64,000 nt of DNA, taken from NCBI GenBank assembly GCA_022495995.1, contig JAFEMH010001231.1, positions 434,001 to 498,000 of the forward strand, given 5' to 3'. Numbering within the stretch: the stretch's first letter is position 1; each line of letters starts with the position of its first letter. The notes below the pieces were generated by a model. That model saw only the letters and a list, made by a program, of their open reading frames with translations. It did not search any database and had not been told where the DNA came from. Shown one piece after another: positions 1-10,475 of this stretch. The DNA is from Adenophora triphylla var. japonica (taxonomy: Eukaryota; Streptophyta; Magnoliopsida; Asterales; Campanulaceae). The position numbers and the translations under genes were made by a program.

Positions 1-1644
1 GGGAGAAATAAGTTTTATCTTTTCAAAAAAAAAAAGAAAAACTTTTGAGGGTCAATCTTCCGTCCCGGCATTTGAAACCGTTTGTTGTGTGTGTGAGTTT
101 TTCACATTTTCGTGTTGCTTTGGTTGCCTCGGAAAAAGTTAAAATTTTGACTATCGGACCCGTTCACTTGAATTTTGAATTATGTGTTTATGTGCTTATG
201 TGTGCATTTACTTTAAAAAAAAAGACTTCCAAAAAAAAATTTTCAAAAAAAAAAATTAAAAAAAAAAGGATTTTCCAAAAAAAAAAAAGGGTTTCAAAAA
301 AAAAAATCATTTTGTGCATGCATCATACTTTTTAAGACACATGAAAAATTTCTATTTTACTCAGAAAAAGAAGATAGACTGCTTGCACACTACGCGCACG
401 TGGCCTTACACTGCACACTACGTCCCTAACCCGGGGAAATCCCTGTAGCGGCCCGTTTGGTCTTATTACGCCTCTCGGTGCAAGCACGGGACTATCCAAA
501 CATCCCATAGAGCCTCGTGTCGACCATGCACTTGTCCGTGACACACTTTGTCCGAGACCCGGTTGGTTTTTAGTTTGGTCTGTGTCATGCCCTGTCTGTG
601 TATAGACCTTTCCTTTCAAGCCTTAGTCGGCATACCAAGTCAATATCTTTCGGGGACCCTAATCAGTCGAAGTCCTGCCGGTTTTCCGTCACGGGCTTTG
701 ACCAGATATTGACTGGCGCCTTGACTTTGACTCGACCGGCGCACAAATTATACACCGACTCCCAAAGATAACACTGAGTCATCAAGAATTAACGATTATT
801 CCATGCCTAATTACGGCCTAATTGACGACAAGTCAAGATCAATTGTGGACATTTATCAGTCCGAATCATGCCGACCTTTTGTCGAGCCCTCGGACATGAT
901 CTTGACTTTGACGTCAGCTTTGTCCGTAATTTACATCGAATGCTCGTTAAGACTAGATTACCCGCCAGACTTTTAGGATCGTTTTTCTTTCGGTCGGTGG
1001 GACCCGCTTGCCCTATAGGACCCTCGCCCGGGGCTGTCCACCCTGGTAAGTCGAAATACAGGTGGAATACGAGGGGCTTATAGACGTAGTGACGGGGCCC
1101 ACTGATCCAGGATCCAGAGTAGTTTGCGAAAAAGAAGAGTAATCTTTTCCAACCGATTAGGTTAATAAAACATGTTTTAAGTAAACAAGAACAAATAACT
1201 GCATGTTGCATGAGTCCAAAGCCCAAACACCTACCCTCCTTCTATCCCCAGACATCTGAACCCTCGTGCCTTTTCCCCCGCAGCTCCTCACAAAGCTTGG
1301 TTTCGGGCACCGGGTCACCGTTTGATTAGTTGGGAAGAGTCAAGCGCATCGTCAGCTTCACCGTTTGTTCCGACTCGGGTTTCAGAATGTCTCGCATCGC
1401 CCGGTAATGATGGGGACAACGTCACTCCGCCTCCCGGGACCCCTCGGACGACGGCGGTGGAATCGGTTAGCGAGAACGTATGAGAATGCGACAGGAATCA
1501 CAGCTGAATAGCCTTATGGAGGCTATTAAGAGCCACGGTTTGGCCGTCAGCCTCAATCCCGATGGCACCTTCACCGTGGAAGAAGAAGAGGATGCCAATC
1601 CCACTCTCAGTCGCCCTGATTACTCCAGAATGCCACCACCCACC
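1..1644 (+). mobile_element. Element A (Tat-like gypsy), 5' leader and start of gag
   Basis: This is the 5' untranslated leader of a large Ty3/gypsy element. It aligns by eye with the leader of element 1: the first 30 bases match the sequence about 30 bp after element 1's primer binding site (near 3902), and blocks at 380-620 and 960-1150 match 4480-4720 and 5190-5360. The 5' LTR of A should therefore end just left of base 1. The leader has A-rich tracts (210-310) and no convincing host gene. It is broken at 1645 by the LTR of element 1; the rest of A resumes at 17,235. Confidence 0.75.
1480..1644 (+). pseudogene. gag N-terminus of element A, interrupted
   Basis: A reading frame starting ATGAGAATGCGACAGG encodes a short N-terminus (QLNSLMEAIKSHG, then an acidic EEEED run) that parallels the start of element 1's gag at 6044 (QMSLLIGALHRNG). 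It runs straight into the LTR at 1645, so only about 55 residues remain here. The matching gag end and protease are found 15.6 kb away after 17,235, but the middle of gag is missing on both sides, so DNA was also lost. Gag would form the virus-like particle. The call rests on position and the parallel with 6044. Confidence 0.55.
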
Positions 1645-1828
1645 TGTAAGTACCCAAATCTGGCTCATGCCTTTCGGTTAATTTTCCCGGCAATTTCGGT
1701 AATTTTTCCGGTAATTCCCCAGATTTTCCTAAAGTTCCGGAACAATTCCGGAACTGCTCCAAGCCTTTTAAGGGCTGAAGGGAATGCTTGGTGATTAAGA
1801 AACATGTTTTTCTTAAATCCCAAAACCC

Positions 1829-2027
1829 TTCTAGAAAGGCCGCCACCTTGCACGTTTCTAGAAGAAGCGGATTCGCTACTTATGTCGTGCGACATAATCA
1901 CCAGAGAAACCTTCTAGAACCATGCCACCTTGCATGTTTCTAGAAGAATCAGAGTGGCTACTTATGTCGTGCGACATAACCAGCCAGAGAGAGTTCTAGA
2001 ACCATGCCACCTTGCATGTTTCTAGAA
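1829..2027 (+). promoter_or_regulatory. Cluster of six HSE-like TTCTAGAA sites in U3
   Basis: TTCTAGAA occurs at 1829, 1856, 1912, 1938, 1994 and 2020. Each fits the inverted nTTCnnGAAn core of a heat-shock element, and several continue as GAAGAA. They lie in pairs within a repeat of about 85 bp and end about 54 bp before the TATA box. The same six sites are kept in the 3' LTR (about 15,175-15,376). Heat-shock-factor binding is inferred. Confidence 0.6.
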
Positions 2028-2039
2028 GGAATACGATAT

Positions 2040-2069
2040 GGCTTGTTATGTCGTGCGACATAACAAGCC
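2040..2069. repeat. Perfect 14-bp-arm palindrome in U3
   Basis: GGCTTGTTATGTCG, two bases (TG), then its exact reverse complement. Shorter versions of the same dyad (TATGTCG-N2-CGACATA) lie at 1881, 1963, 2701 and 2724, in element 1's interior at 10,271, 10,308 and 13,203, and in the 3' LTR at 15,226, 15,312, 15,397, 16,057 and 16,081. Confidence 0.9.
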
Positions 2070-2080
2070 CATGCAGCCGC

Positions 2081-2088
2081 TATAAATA
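2081..2088 (+). promoter_or_regulatory. TATA box of element 1 5' LTR
   Basis: TATAAATA followed by GAGG, about 54 bp after the last TTCTAGAA site. The same box lies at 15,435-15,442 in the 3' LTR. Transcription of the element would start about 30 bp downstream. Confidence 0.75.
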
Positions 2089-3872
2089 GAGGTCTCCACC
2101 TCTCATTTTAAACACACCTCCTCCACCCTCGCCCCTTTATAGGGAATACGCTCCGTGCCTCCTCTCTCCTCACATACCCCCAAATCACCTCAATCCTCCC
2201 AAACTAATCACACACACACTTCCCACACACACACACACTTCCTATACATCAAGAACTCGAGGTTCTCAAGGGTCCAAGGCTCGAACTCGGCCTCCTGAGG
2301 AGGACGCTAGAAGGCTCCTATATCTAACTTGATATAGGAGTTGTGGATCTTCAAGGGTAACGAGTTTCTACCCCTTTTCCACTCTCTATCTTCCTTTGAA
2401 TATGAAATCTATGTGTTACATGCATTGATAATGTAGTATTCTGATTAAAGTTGCATGCTTTAGCTTCATATTACCCAGATCCACATTTCATTTCATTACA
2501 TTTCATATAAAATCTCCATTTTGACTTGGTTTTGTATGAACACTCAAGATGAGTGTGGATCCCTCATATCCACACCCTCTTGAAGTGTTCATTATCAATA
2601 AACATGCTCTCTGAGATTTGTTTGTGAAGTAACTTGACCATTTTGGTGTCTTGTTACCTCTGCAAATCTCAGTTGTTTAGGCTTCTGCAAAATGGCTTAT
2701 TATGTCACGCGACATAGGCAGCCTATGTCGCGCGACATACATAGCCAGTTTGCAGACTCCTTATCTTTTCAAGCTGTAATCTGATGTTAATCCCCATAAT
2801 GATATAATCTGATGTCTATCTGCAATTTAGATAACATCTATGTACATAGTGTGTCATCTTTTTTATTAAAATACCATTTTCATACATAAAGATGCATCCT
2901 TTGCACTTAAATCTCATTTTCATGCATAAAAATCATCCTTTTTGCATTTAAAATCCCTTTTTACATTAAAGATGCACCCTTTGCACCCAAAGACTCATTT
3001 TCATACTCAAAATGCATACTTTGCATAAAAAAAATCATTCTTTGCCATTTTCATACATCATTTGTGCATTAAATGCTATTTTCCAACATAAAAATGCATT
3101 CTTTGCATAAAAATCTTTTCTTTGCACAAAAAGCATCCCTTGCAACCAAAAGACATGCTTTACATTCTAAAATGCCATCTTTTCACTAAAGTATCATTTT
3201 TACATGCATTTCCCCTTTTCCCCAACCTTGGAACGGACCGGTGTAAAAGTTCTCATCTTTGCATCGTTCCTTCCATCAAAGGTTCATGATTTCTTTAGGA
3301 AAAGGATAACCTTGAACCCTATATCTCCGATTATCGCTTAAGAATGAGTATGAAGCCTCTATACGAGCTCGACCGTCTTAAAGCGTAGGATTGATGGGCT
3401 AAGGACATTCCTTCCTAAGGAACCTCATCTTTGACCAAAAGAGAGTCATTCTCTCGATCACGCAAGTCCCGAGGTTAAAATGCGATGATCACAAGTCATA
3501 AGATGAGGATGGGATCATAATCCCAAATACATAAATTCCAAGAAATCCCGAGTGACAACCAACAAATGGTTTGTACGTCCGGAAGATAACTTGGGACATT
3601 CCCCCTTTTACTCTCAAACACATGCACACAAAGAAAGCACGCAAGCAAACACGATTAATGAAATCTCGGGAGACTTGCTCCGGCAAGGCACTTTGGGTGA
3701 ACGCCAAACGTTCTTCCCAAGAGGTAACTTAACCTCCGAACCCATAAAACCTTTTTTTCAAAGTTTTGAGGTAATCAAAATGGCGTGGCGACTCCGTTTT
3801 TCAAATAACTCGGATGTCTTCAAACTCGCGTGAATTCCAATAAACACAAAATTTTGGGGCACACATTCACAG

Positions 3873-3890
3873 TTTGGCGACTCACTGGGA
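3873..3890 (+). promoter_or_regulatory. Primer binding site of element 1
   Basis: TTTGGCGACTCACTGGGA sits one base after the LTR end, where a tRNA primer anneals to start minus-strand synthesis. A PBS starting TGGCGACTC is of the kind reported for Ogre/Tat elements (tRNA-Arg); the tRNA assignment is from general knowledge and was not checked. Confidence 0.75.
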
Positions 3891-6043
3891 TCATACCCAA
3901 AGGAGAAAAGCTTTATTTTCAAAACAAAAAGTCGATACTTGGTATATAGGTGGACCCCACTTACCCTTCCCGTATCGCTCCCTAACCCGGGCTTGGGATA
4001 ACAAGGTGGTTTAACAATCCCACGTACCAGTATCCCTTTTTCGAAAAAAAAATAATTTTGAAAAAATAGAAGAAAGCTTTTCCCTTTGAGCGGGTTAGAC
4101 TCCCATCGCCGATTTCATTAATCGTGTTTGCTTTCTTTTACCATGCATTGCATCATTTACATCTTGGAATCAGGCATACTTTGAACGGGAAATAACCCGA
4201 AAAATAGCAAAAGGAGTGGAACTCGGAAAATTGATTCCATGCAGCCATCGGCTAATCCTCATAGGATTCTCGACCATACGACCTCGTGCAATTCCACCAG
4301 AAAATCATGGTTAATCTCGGCAGTCCTAGCAGCCTTGGGGCTACTCACTCCATGACCGATCGGGGCTCCTTAAAATTTACGTGCTTATGTGTTGCATTCT
4401 CCCCCGTCCCGAAAATCATTCCTTTAAAACACATTATGAAAAGCTCTGTTTTAACTCAAAAAGGAACATTTTTAGGAGACCGCACACTACGCGCACCTGA
4501 TATATCCTGTACACTTTTGCACGCACGTCCTTCAAACCCGAGGGTGGTTCCAACTGCACACGGACAGCCTTACGATGCTCCCGGGCGCGCACGGAATCAT
4601 CCCAACCTCCCCATGGCAAACAAGGTCGACCAATGCACAAACCGTGTCACACGTTTCAAAAAACCGTGACTTTTGGTTGGTTTTTGGTCTAGTCCGTGTC
4701 ATATAGCCCAGCTTGCATACCCACGTAAAGGTCAAGCCTTAGCTCATAATCTGAAGCCAAGATTTTCGCTCAAGCGAAATTGCCGAAATTCCGACAAGGA
4801 AAAAATCGGTGGGATCTTGACTCCGACATTGACTATTGACCTTGATCCGCACGGAATGCGTAAGAGTCAAGACCGAGTCTTTGCCAAAAATCAAAAGATC
4901 TTTCGCTCAAGCGAAGCTCGCCAAAATTCCGACAAGGAAAAATTGGCAAGATCTTGACCGGCATTGACTTCGATTCCGACTCACGCACCGCGTATGCAAC
5001 GAAGTTCAATGTGACACCGTGTCATCCGGCTTTTGCCGCCCGACCCATGCCTATTATTCTCTGACATTACCGAAAGTCAAAACGTCATTCGCTCAAGCGA
5101 AACTCGCCAAAGATCCGTCAAGGCAGAGACGAGACTTTCCCGCATTGCCTTGACTATAATCCGCATCGCTCGTGCGTTGAAAGGTCCTATGACCCGCTAG
5201 ACCCGATAGGAGCGTTCTTTACTCGGTCGGTGGGATCCGCGTGCCCTATAGGACCCTCGCCCGGGCCGCCCACCCCGGGAGGTCGAAATACAGTGGAATA
5301 CGAGGGGCTTATAGACGTAGTGACGGAACCCACTGATCCAGGATCTAGAGTAGTTGTGAAAAAGAAGGGCAGAGCCCCTTTTCCAACCAATTAGAGATTA
5401 ATAAAAGACATTGTTTTAAGTAAACTTGAACAATTAATGTAATCATAATTGCATTTTCCTATCTCTGATATCCCTAATCGAGACCTCCTCGGTCCAATCT
5501 CCGGTTTTCCGTCTCGACCTTCGTGGTCAAATCCCTAATCGAGACCTCCTCGGTCCGATCTCCGACTTTCTATCCCGACCTTTCATGGTCAAACCCCTAA
5601 TCGAGACCTCCTCGGTCCGATTTCAGATTTTCCATCTCGACCTTTCATGGTCATATCCTTAATCGAGACCTCCTCGGTCCGATCTCCAATTTTCAATCTT
5701 GACCTTTCAAGGTCTCATCCTCTCCGATCAATTAGGATTAGGAGAAAATGTGTTTCGAACAAAAGTTAAAGCGATAAGGGCATGTTACTTGAGCCTTCAG
5801 TCTAAACACTTACCTTCGAGTCTAAACCTTACCTATCCTTCGAGTCTAAACCTTACCTATCCCCGAGTCTAAACCTTGCCTATCCCTTTCCCGCAGCGAA
5901 AAAGAAGTGAGCGAGAGTACTGGGTCACGGCTTTTCGCCGTAGCTCATCGCCTCGTAGAGTCGAATGGCAGATTTGGACGAAAACAAATGAGGGTATGGG
6001 AAATCGATGATTAGGAAGGAAGAGTTAGTCCCGGCTTTGGAAA
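3891..6043 (+). mobile_element. Leader of element 1 (non-coding)
   Basis: No open frame with a recognisable product. The region holds three copies of the perfect dyad TTCGCT-CA-AGCGAA (4765, 4902, 5088), a minisatellite at 5473-5716, a block homologous to element A's leader (4480-5360), and a short repeated phrase 'tcgagtctaaaccttacctatcc' near 5815-5885. A leader this long before gag is normal for the Tat clade. Confidence 0.7.
5473..5716. repeat. Leader minisatellite, about 62-bp unit, four copies
   Basis: Units contain CGAGACCTCCTCGGTCCGAT followed by a CGACCTTTCATGGTC phrase. Both phrases are small dyads (GACC-N-GGTC). The second resembles the unit of the huge array in element A (30,110-34,240). 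Confidence 0.8.
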
Positions 6044-7340
6044 ATGCCCAAGGTTCATGAAGAACAAATGTCATTGCTTATCGGTGCTCTTCACCGCAAT
6101 GGAGTCCAAGTAACAATTGAGTCCAACGGTTCTTCCGGTAGTGGTCGAGGAGGAGACTCCAGAAGTAGCCAGCTCAATTCCCCCAGCCTATAACCAATAC
6201 CTTCCTCCATCCACATATGATCCCTTGCCAAGGACCACTTCTCCTCGCTCCTTTCCAACATCCCACCTCATCGTGGCCCCATTGCCCTCGCCTTCTCGTA
6301 ACGGATTGGATTTCACCCCACTTATCCCTCGCCTCAAAGAATACCGCCAGCTTATGCTCCAACCTCACATAATCGCTTGAGATATGTGGCTATGTTCAAG
6401 CCCCTATACCCGCCCGAATGCGATCATGAGTTGCCAAAGGATGAACCGAAGTTTTCACCGTTACCTACCGGACTTAGTGAATTCACCCGCTCGCTACTAC
6501 AAGTCCCGTTGCCGCTCCGATAGCCCAAGAGTCCCCGTTGACCCCTATGTGGCAATGTTGATGGAGCAAGTGAAACAGATGCAAGAGAAGCTTGACCTCA
6601 TGATGAGTATCAATACTCCCTTGACCCAAGATGTCGGACTGTGCAAGGAAATGACTCCACCGAGCATAACCCAATACCAAGCAAAGAACCGCACTGCTCA
6701 AAGACTCGCACTCACAAAGGAAAGAATGTCACAGCCTTCCTTCACCCAAATCCAACAAAGGGAACCAATTGGACAATGGGAATCTGAGTCTTGAGAATAA
6801 CAAGGTCCCCCGAAAACCTCGCTCCTTTCACTTTAACAATACAGAGATGCCTTTAAGCAAGATTCTGGAAGAGCTAGTGAAAGAAAAACTGATAAAGCCA
6901 CTGGAGAATTGGAAGCCCAGAAACCCCAAGATTCGGTTGGATGAGTCCAAGCATTGCCTTTTCCATCAATACCATGGGCACAACACTGATGATTGCACCC
7001 ATTTGAGGCATGAGATCCAAAAGTTGATAGAAGATGGGAAGCTTGAGAACCTCCATGGGCCAAAGACAGAAAGTTATGACAAGAGGTCAATTCAAGAAGT
7101 GCAAGGTCGAAACGTCGCCCGATGATTTTGGGATGCCCATGAGCAAAGTTTTCAACGATTTGGTGAAACGAAGCCTTCTCACACCTCTCGAGAATCATAA
7201 GCCAAGAAACCCAAGTAGAGTTGACAGGCCAAGTTCGTGAGTACCACAAGCATTATGGTCATGTGACGACAAGCTGTGTGGAGCCGAAGAAAGAAATTCA
7301 GCTGGCCGATCTACGAAGGAAAGCTCAAGCTCCCGGGCAC
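6044..7340 (+). pseudogene. gag of element 1, frameshifted
   Basis: This is a gag relic spread over several frames. It starts at ATG 6044 and includes a coiled-coil-like stretch (MLMEQVKQMQEKLDLMMS, about 6556-6610). Its conserved C-terminus carries a zinc-knuckle-like module, CLFHQYHGHNTDDC (about 6956-6997), followed by LRHEIQKLIEDGKLENL. A second, degenerate copy of the LVKRSLLTPLENHKPRNP phrase follows at 7160-7215, so the C-terminal module seems duplicated. Gag would package the RNA. No protease, RT or integrase follows; the text runs directly into the spacer (ctagactagggtttacc, about 7360). The several frame changes could be decay or consensus errors. Confidence 0.75.
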
Positions 7341-7913
7341 CCAACCCGCGAAGAGTAACTAGACTAGGGTTTACCTATCCTTAAAAAAAAAAAAAAAAGG
7401 AAGAAAAAGAAAATAGTCTCTCATCAACCTTCGTAGGTCCTAGTATTTTTTCCTTTCAATTAAGTCCTCTACTGACATTGTATTGAATCTTCAATTTTCT
7501 ATAAAAGAGTCTTCTTCTTTTCTTGCTAGACTTAAGACATTATTTGCACACCTACATTACATTTAATGAAATGGTTTTATTTTATATGATCACTTGCATT
7601 GCTCAACGAACAATCTCTCGAAATAATTAACGTTCGATTAATCGGTGTGAGAAAGTCAACTAATGCCATCAAGCCATACACTTTCCTTACCCCACAAAAG
7701 GCCTTCATCAAAGCCATACACTTTCCCAAACCATGTCCACCTTCATTTTGACCAAGTCAACGACGGCGACAACATCAAGGAACGACAAAAAAGGCCACTC
7801 GCCTTCGAAAGATTGACCCCGTGTCGACAACAACCTAGGGGCTCGCTTAGACTTCAAGGGTATCAAGAATGTTCTGCCAGGCTCGCCTTGGTCCCTCGGG
7901 TGCTCTAGAAAAT

Positions 7914-7944
<31 letters not shown>

Positions 7945-7949
7945 GTGTG

Positions 7950-8130
7950 TAGTGCAAAAGAGTAATACCCAAATAGACCGAAAATCCCAAAAAGGGCAAG
8001 CCTAGGCAAAAACAAATGGTTGCACATAAAAAAAAAAGAAAAAATCTTAGTGCAAAAGAGTAATGCCCAAACTAGGCCGAAAATCCCAAAAAAGGGCGGT
8101 CTAGGCAAAAACAGGTTGCACATAAAAATA
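7950..8130. repeat. Tandem duplication of about 97 bp
   Basis: The phrase 'gtgcaaaagagtaat.ccc' through 'ggttgcacataaaa' occurs twice (from about 7952 and 8051). A single related copy, 'aaaagagtaatacccaac', lies after the integrase of element A at 24,918, and this marks the two regions as equivalent. Confidence 0.8.
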
Positions 8131-8462
8131 AAAGAAAAAGAAAATGAGGCCAAGGACCCAAAGACCGCCCATCAAAAGCTTGACGGATGTGCAAGACCAA
8201 AGCTCAAAGAATGAAAGTTGTCGACAAACAATGGGGCGGTCAAGCAAAAGCGTAAGCATTTCATGAGCCTTTAGGCATATGCAAGTCCTTTCTCCCCCAA
8301 TGAAAGACGAGAATCGTAAAGCAATTGAAGCAAACTGGCCCAAGAATGACTTGGTCAAGGAATCATCCCGAGGCCCATGCCTCATCATCCAGCCTTCTCA
8401 TCCTAGCCTTTTCACTAAAGGAACCACAAATCCCATTTCCCAAAAACAGTCCGGCCAAGGCC

Positions 8463-8510
8463 GAACTACGGCGACCCGAGCTCCTCACAATGAGGGGAAC
8501 GTAGGCAACC
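8463..8510 (+). ncRNA. Conserved hairpin box, copy 1 (element 1)
   Basis: Outer stem CTACG (8466-8470) pairs with CGTAG (8500-8504). The inner stem CTCCTCA pairs with TGAGGGG around the loop CAA. The equivalent copy in element D (39,272) has CCTTA/TAAGG in place of CCTCA/TGAGG, a compensated change. It is probably a cis-acting RNA structure of the element; this is an inference and no function is known to me. Confidence 0.5.
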
Positions 8511-9914
8511 AAAGAATGGTCCTGGTCATAAGCATATCCAAATTACCGAAAACCCGGTCTCATCAAATGACCTCTCCCATGGACACAACCAAATCCCGTA
8601 AAACCCGGTCTCATCAATGACCTCCTTATACACAAACCTTTCTTTCACACCCAAACCCAACCTTGATCCGCGACATTGGTTGACTTTCTCCTCATGATTA
8701 ATAAGAATGTTTGTTCATATCGAAATTAGCGGTTGAATAACCCGAACATCAATAAAGGGTTTTAAGCAATCTTGTGATCATTGTAAATAAAGCAAGTTTT
8801 CGATGTCTTGACAAGTCTTCCTTTTCTACATTTTAGGAAAGATAGAGCTAAACACTAATTTTCTATCGCCAGGGGCTTCCATACACTTTTACCAACCTTT
8901 CTACGCTTATGCTCTCTCAAAAGAGTCAAACCTAAAAGCGAAGTTTTTGTGCCTACATCGAATAAGGCCATCAAAATAATACAAAATCGGGATTATTCCC
9001 ACCTTTTGAAAAATATGCCCCCGCATGTACATATCTTCCTAAAATTCTTCTCTTTGTCTCGCGTCTCCTTAAGGTTGACTCAAGTTGACTAAAAAAAAAA
9101 AAAAAAAAAAAAAGAAAAAGGATAGGTTTTCCTCTTCGCTACAATTCGCATTAGGACCGCCTCGAAACTCTTCCACCTGGGGCTTTGCCAAATCATTCCT
9201 TTAAAACTGGGCTTCTTTAGCCATGTTTAGGGTTCATATCGGGTTCTTCACTAGGTCCCTAGATGGATTCAGCCTTGGTCGATCAATTTCGTAATCACGT
9301 TCGCAATACCAATCGATTGGGATTTTTGTTAGGTCACTGCACCGAGGCTTCGCCAAGTCACTTCGCTTGCTCACTCATTCAACCGGGCTTTGCCAAATGA
9401 AAGGATCTTTCCTGGCTTTAGTAAGACATGGGGTTTTGCGTAAAGTTTTTCCTCCGACCGGAGCTCCGATAAGTCATATCCATCCCTAGAAGAAAGGTTT
9501 GGTCACTCCAACATCTCGCTTTGGTTGTAAAAGCCTCGTCGCACGCCTTCAAGCGCCGTAGTTTAAGAAAAGGACCTTAGTCAAGACCCGAGGTTTAAAC
9601 CCTGGGCCTCAAACCAAGAAGGAATTCTCGCCCACGTTGACAACAAAGAATAGCTCATTCGCACCCAAGGGATACAACCCCACCCGTTTGAAACCCGTCT
9701 CAAACAATTCCCAAATACATTCCATATGTACATCCAAACCCAGCCCCTACCATGTTTCCAAGAGAAAATCACCCCTAGGCTCAAGTAACGTGCCAATTGC
9801 TAATGATAACATTTTCTCCCAAAAAGTGCCTTCGAGATAACTCTAGGCGACAGTTTCCTAATTGTCAAAACGTCGAAAATCCTAGACATCATTCCTAACT
9901 GTCTAGGTAAAGTT

Positions 9915-9956
9915 TGAACTACGATCAAGGCTTGATTCCTCCGGGATACGTAGGTA
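9915..9956 (+). ncRNA. Conserved hairpin box, copy 2 (element 1)
   Basis: CTACG (9919-9923) pairs with CGTAG (9949-9953). The inner stem ATTCC/GGGAT closes around TCC. The surrounding 130 bp (9838-9965) is duplicated before the 3' LTR at 14,757-14,880, with a box of the same type at 14,837. Confidence 0.45.
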
Positions 9957-10475
9957 GCCTTTCATAAAGGTCCAGCCATCTGACCACTTTGGTCACCTTT
10001 TTCTTCCTCCACTCTCCAATGGTGCGTAGGCTTTTCATAAAAGTCCAATTTTATGACCACATTGGTCACCCCTTTTGATTTGGAACATTTCTATGAAGGA
10101 TTGGTTGCTTGACCTCCTAGGTCACCCCATTTCCATCCTTAAGGGACCAATATCTCTTTGCCATTGTCCCAAGGAGACCAGGTTTGTGACCTATTTGGTC
10201 ACCCAATTCCAACCTGTGTCGGCAATTCCAGTTCAAGGTCAAAAGGTAAGAGAAGTGCGCCTTGGCTACTTATGTCACGCGACAAAATCAAGCTGGGCTG
10301 GGCTACTTATGTCGTGCGACATAACTAGCCACATCGTACATCGTACATCGCCAGCCTTCCCGTTTCCCTGTGGCACTCCCCGACTTGTCAAAAGCCGCAA
10401 ATACCATCCATTCACCTCTCAAATGCATAGGAATGGTTCATTTACCCCGTATACACTCATGCACTCATTTACAAG

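Larger units (their letters stand above)
1645..3871 (+). mobile_element. 5' LTR of element 1
   Basis: This 2227-bp LTR begins TGTAAGTACCC and ends ATTCACA. A near-identical copy lies at 14,992-17,234, and a primer binding site follows directly at 3873. U3 holds six TTCTAGAA sites and three TATGTCG palindromes, then a TATA box at 2081. (CA)n tracts lie at 2210-2245, and an A/T-rich stretch rich in ATGCAT/TTTGCAT words runs from about 2830 to 3200. A primer-binding-site-like TGGCGACTCC lies at 3786-3795. No perfect 5-bp target duplication was found (CCACC on the left, CTTAC on the right). Confidence 0.92.
7341..10475 (+). mobile_element. Element 1 post-gag spacer, no pol
   Basis: More than 3 kb with no RT, RNase H or integrase in any frame. 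It contains a purine-rich tract (7380-7410), a tandem duplication at 7950-8130, a conserved hairpin box at 8463-8510, an A-tract at 9091-9113, a second hairpin box at 9915-9956, and four GACC-N5-GGTC dyads (about 9978-10,202). The 7360-7650 segment is homologous to element D at 38,235-38,560, showing that the two share the same pol-less junction. Confidence 0.7.

Noticed and set aside
45..335. Lysine-rich 96-residue ORF
   Set aside because: Comes from A-rich leader sequence (AAAAAA tracts), not conserved in element 1's leader.
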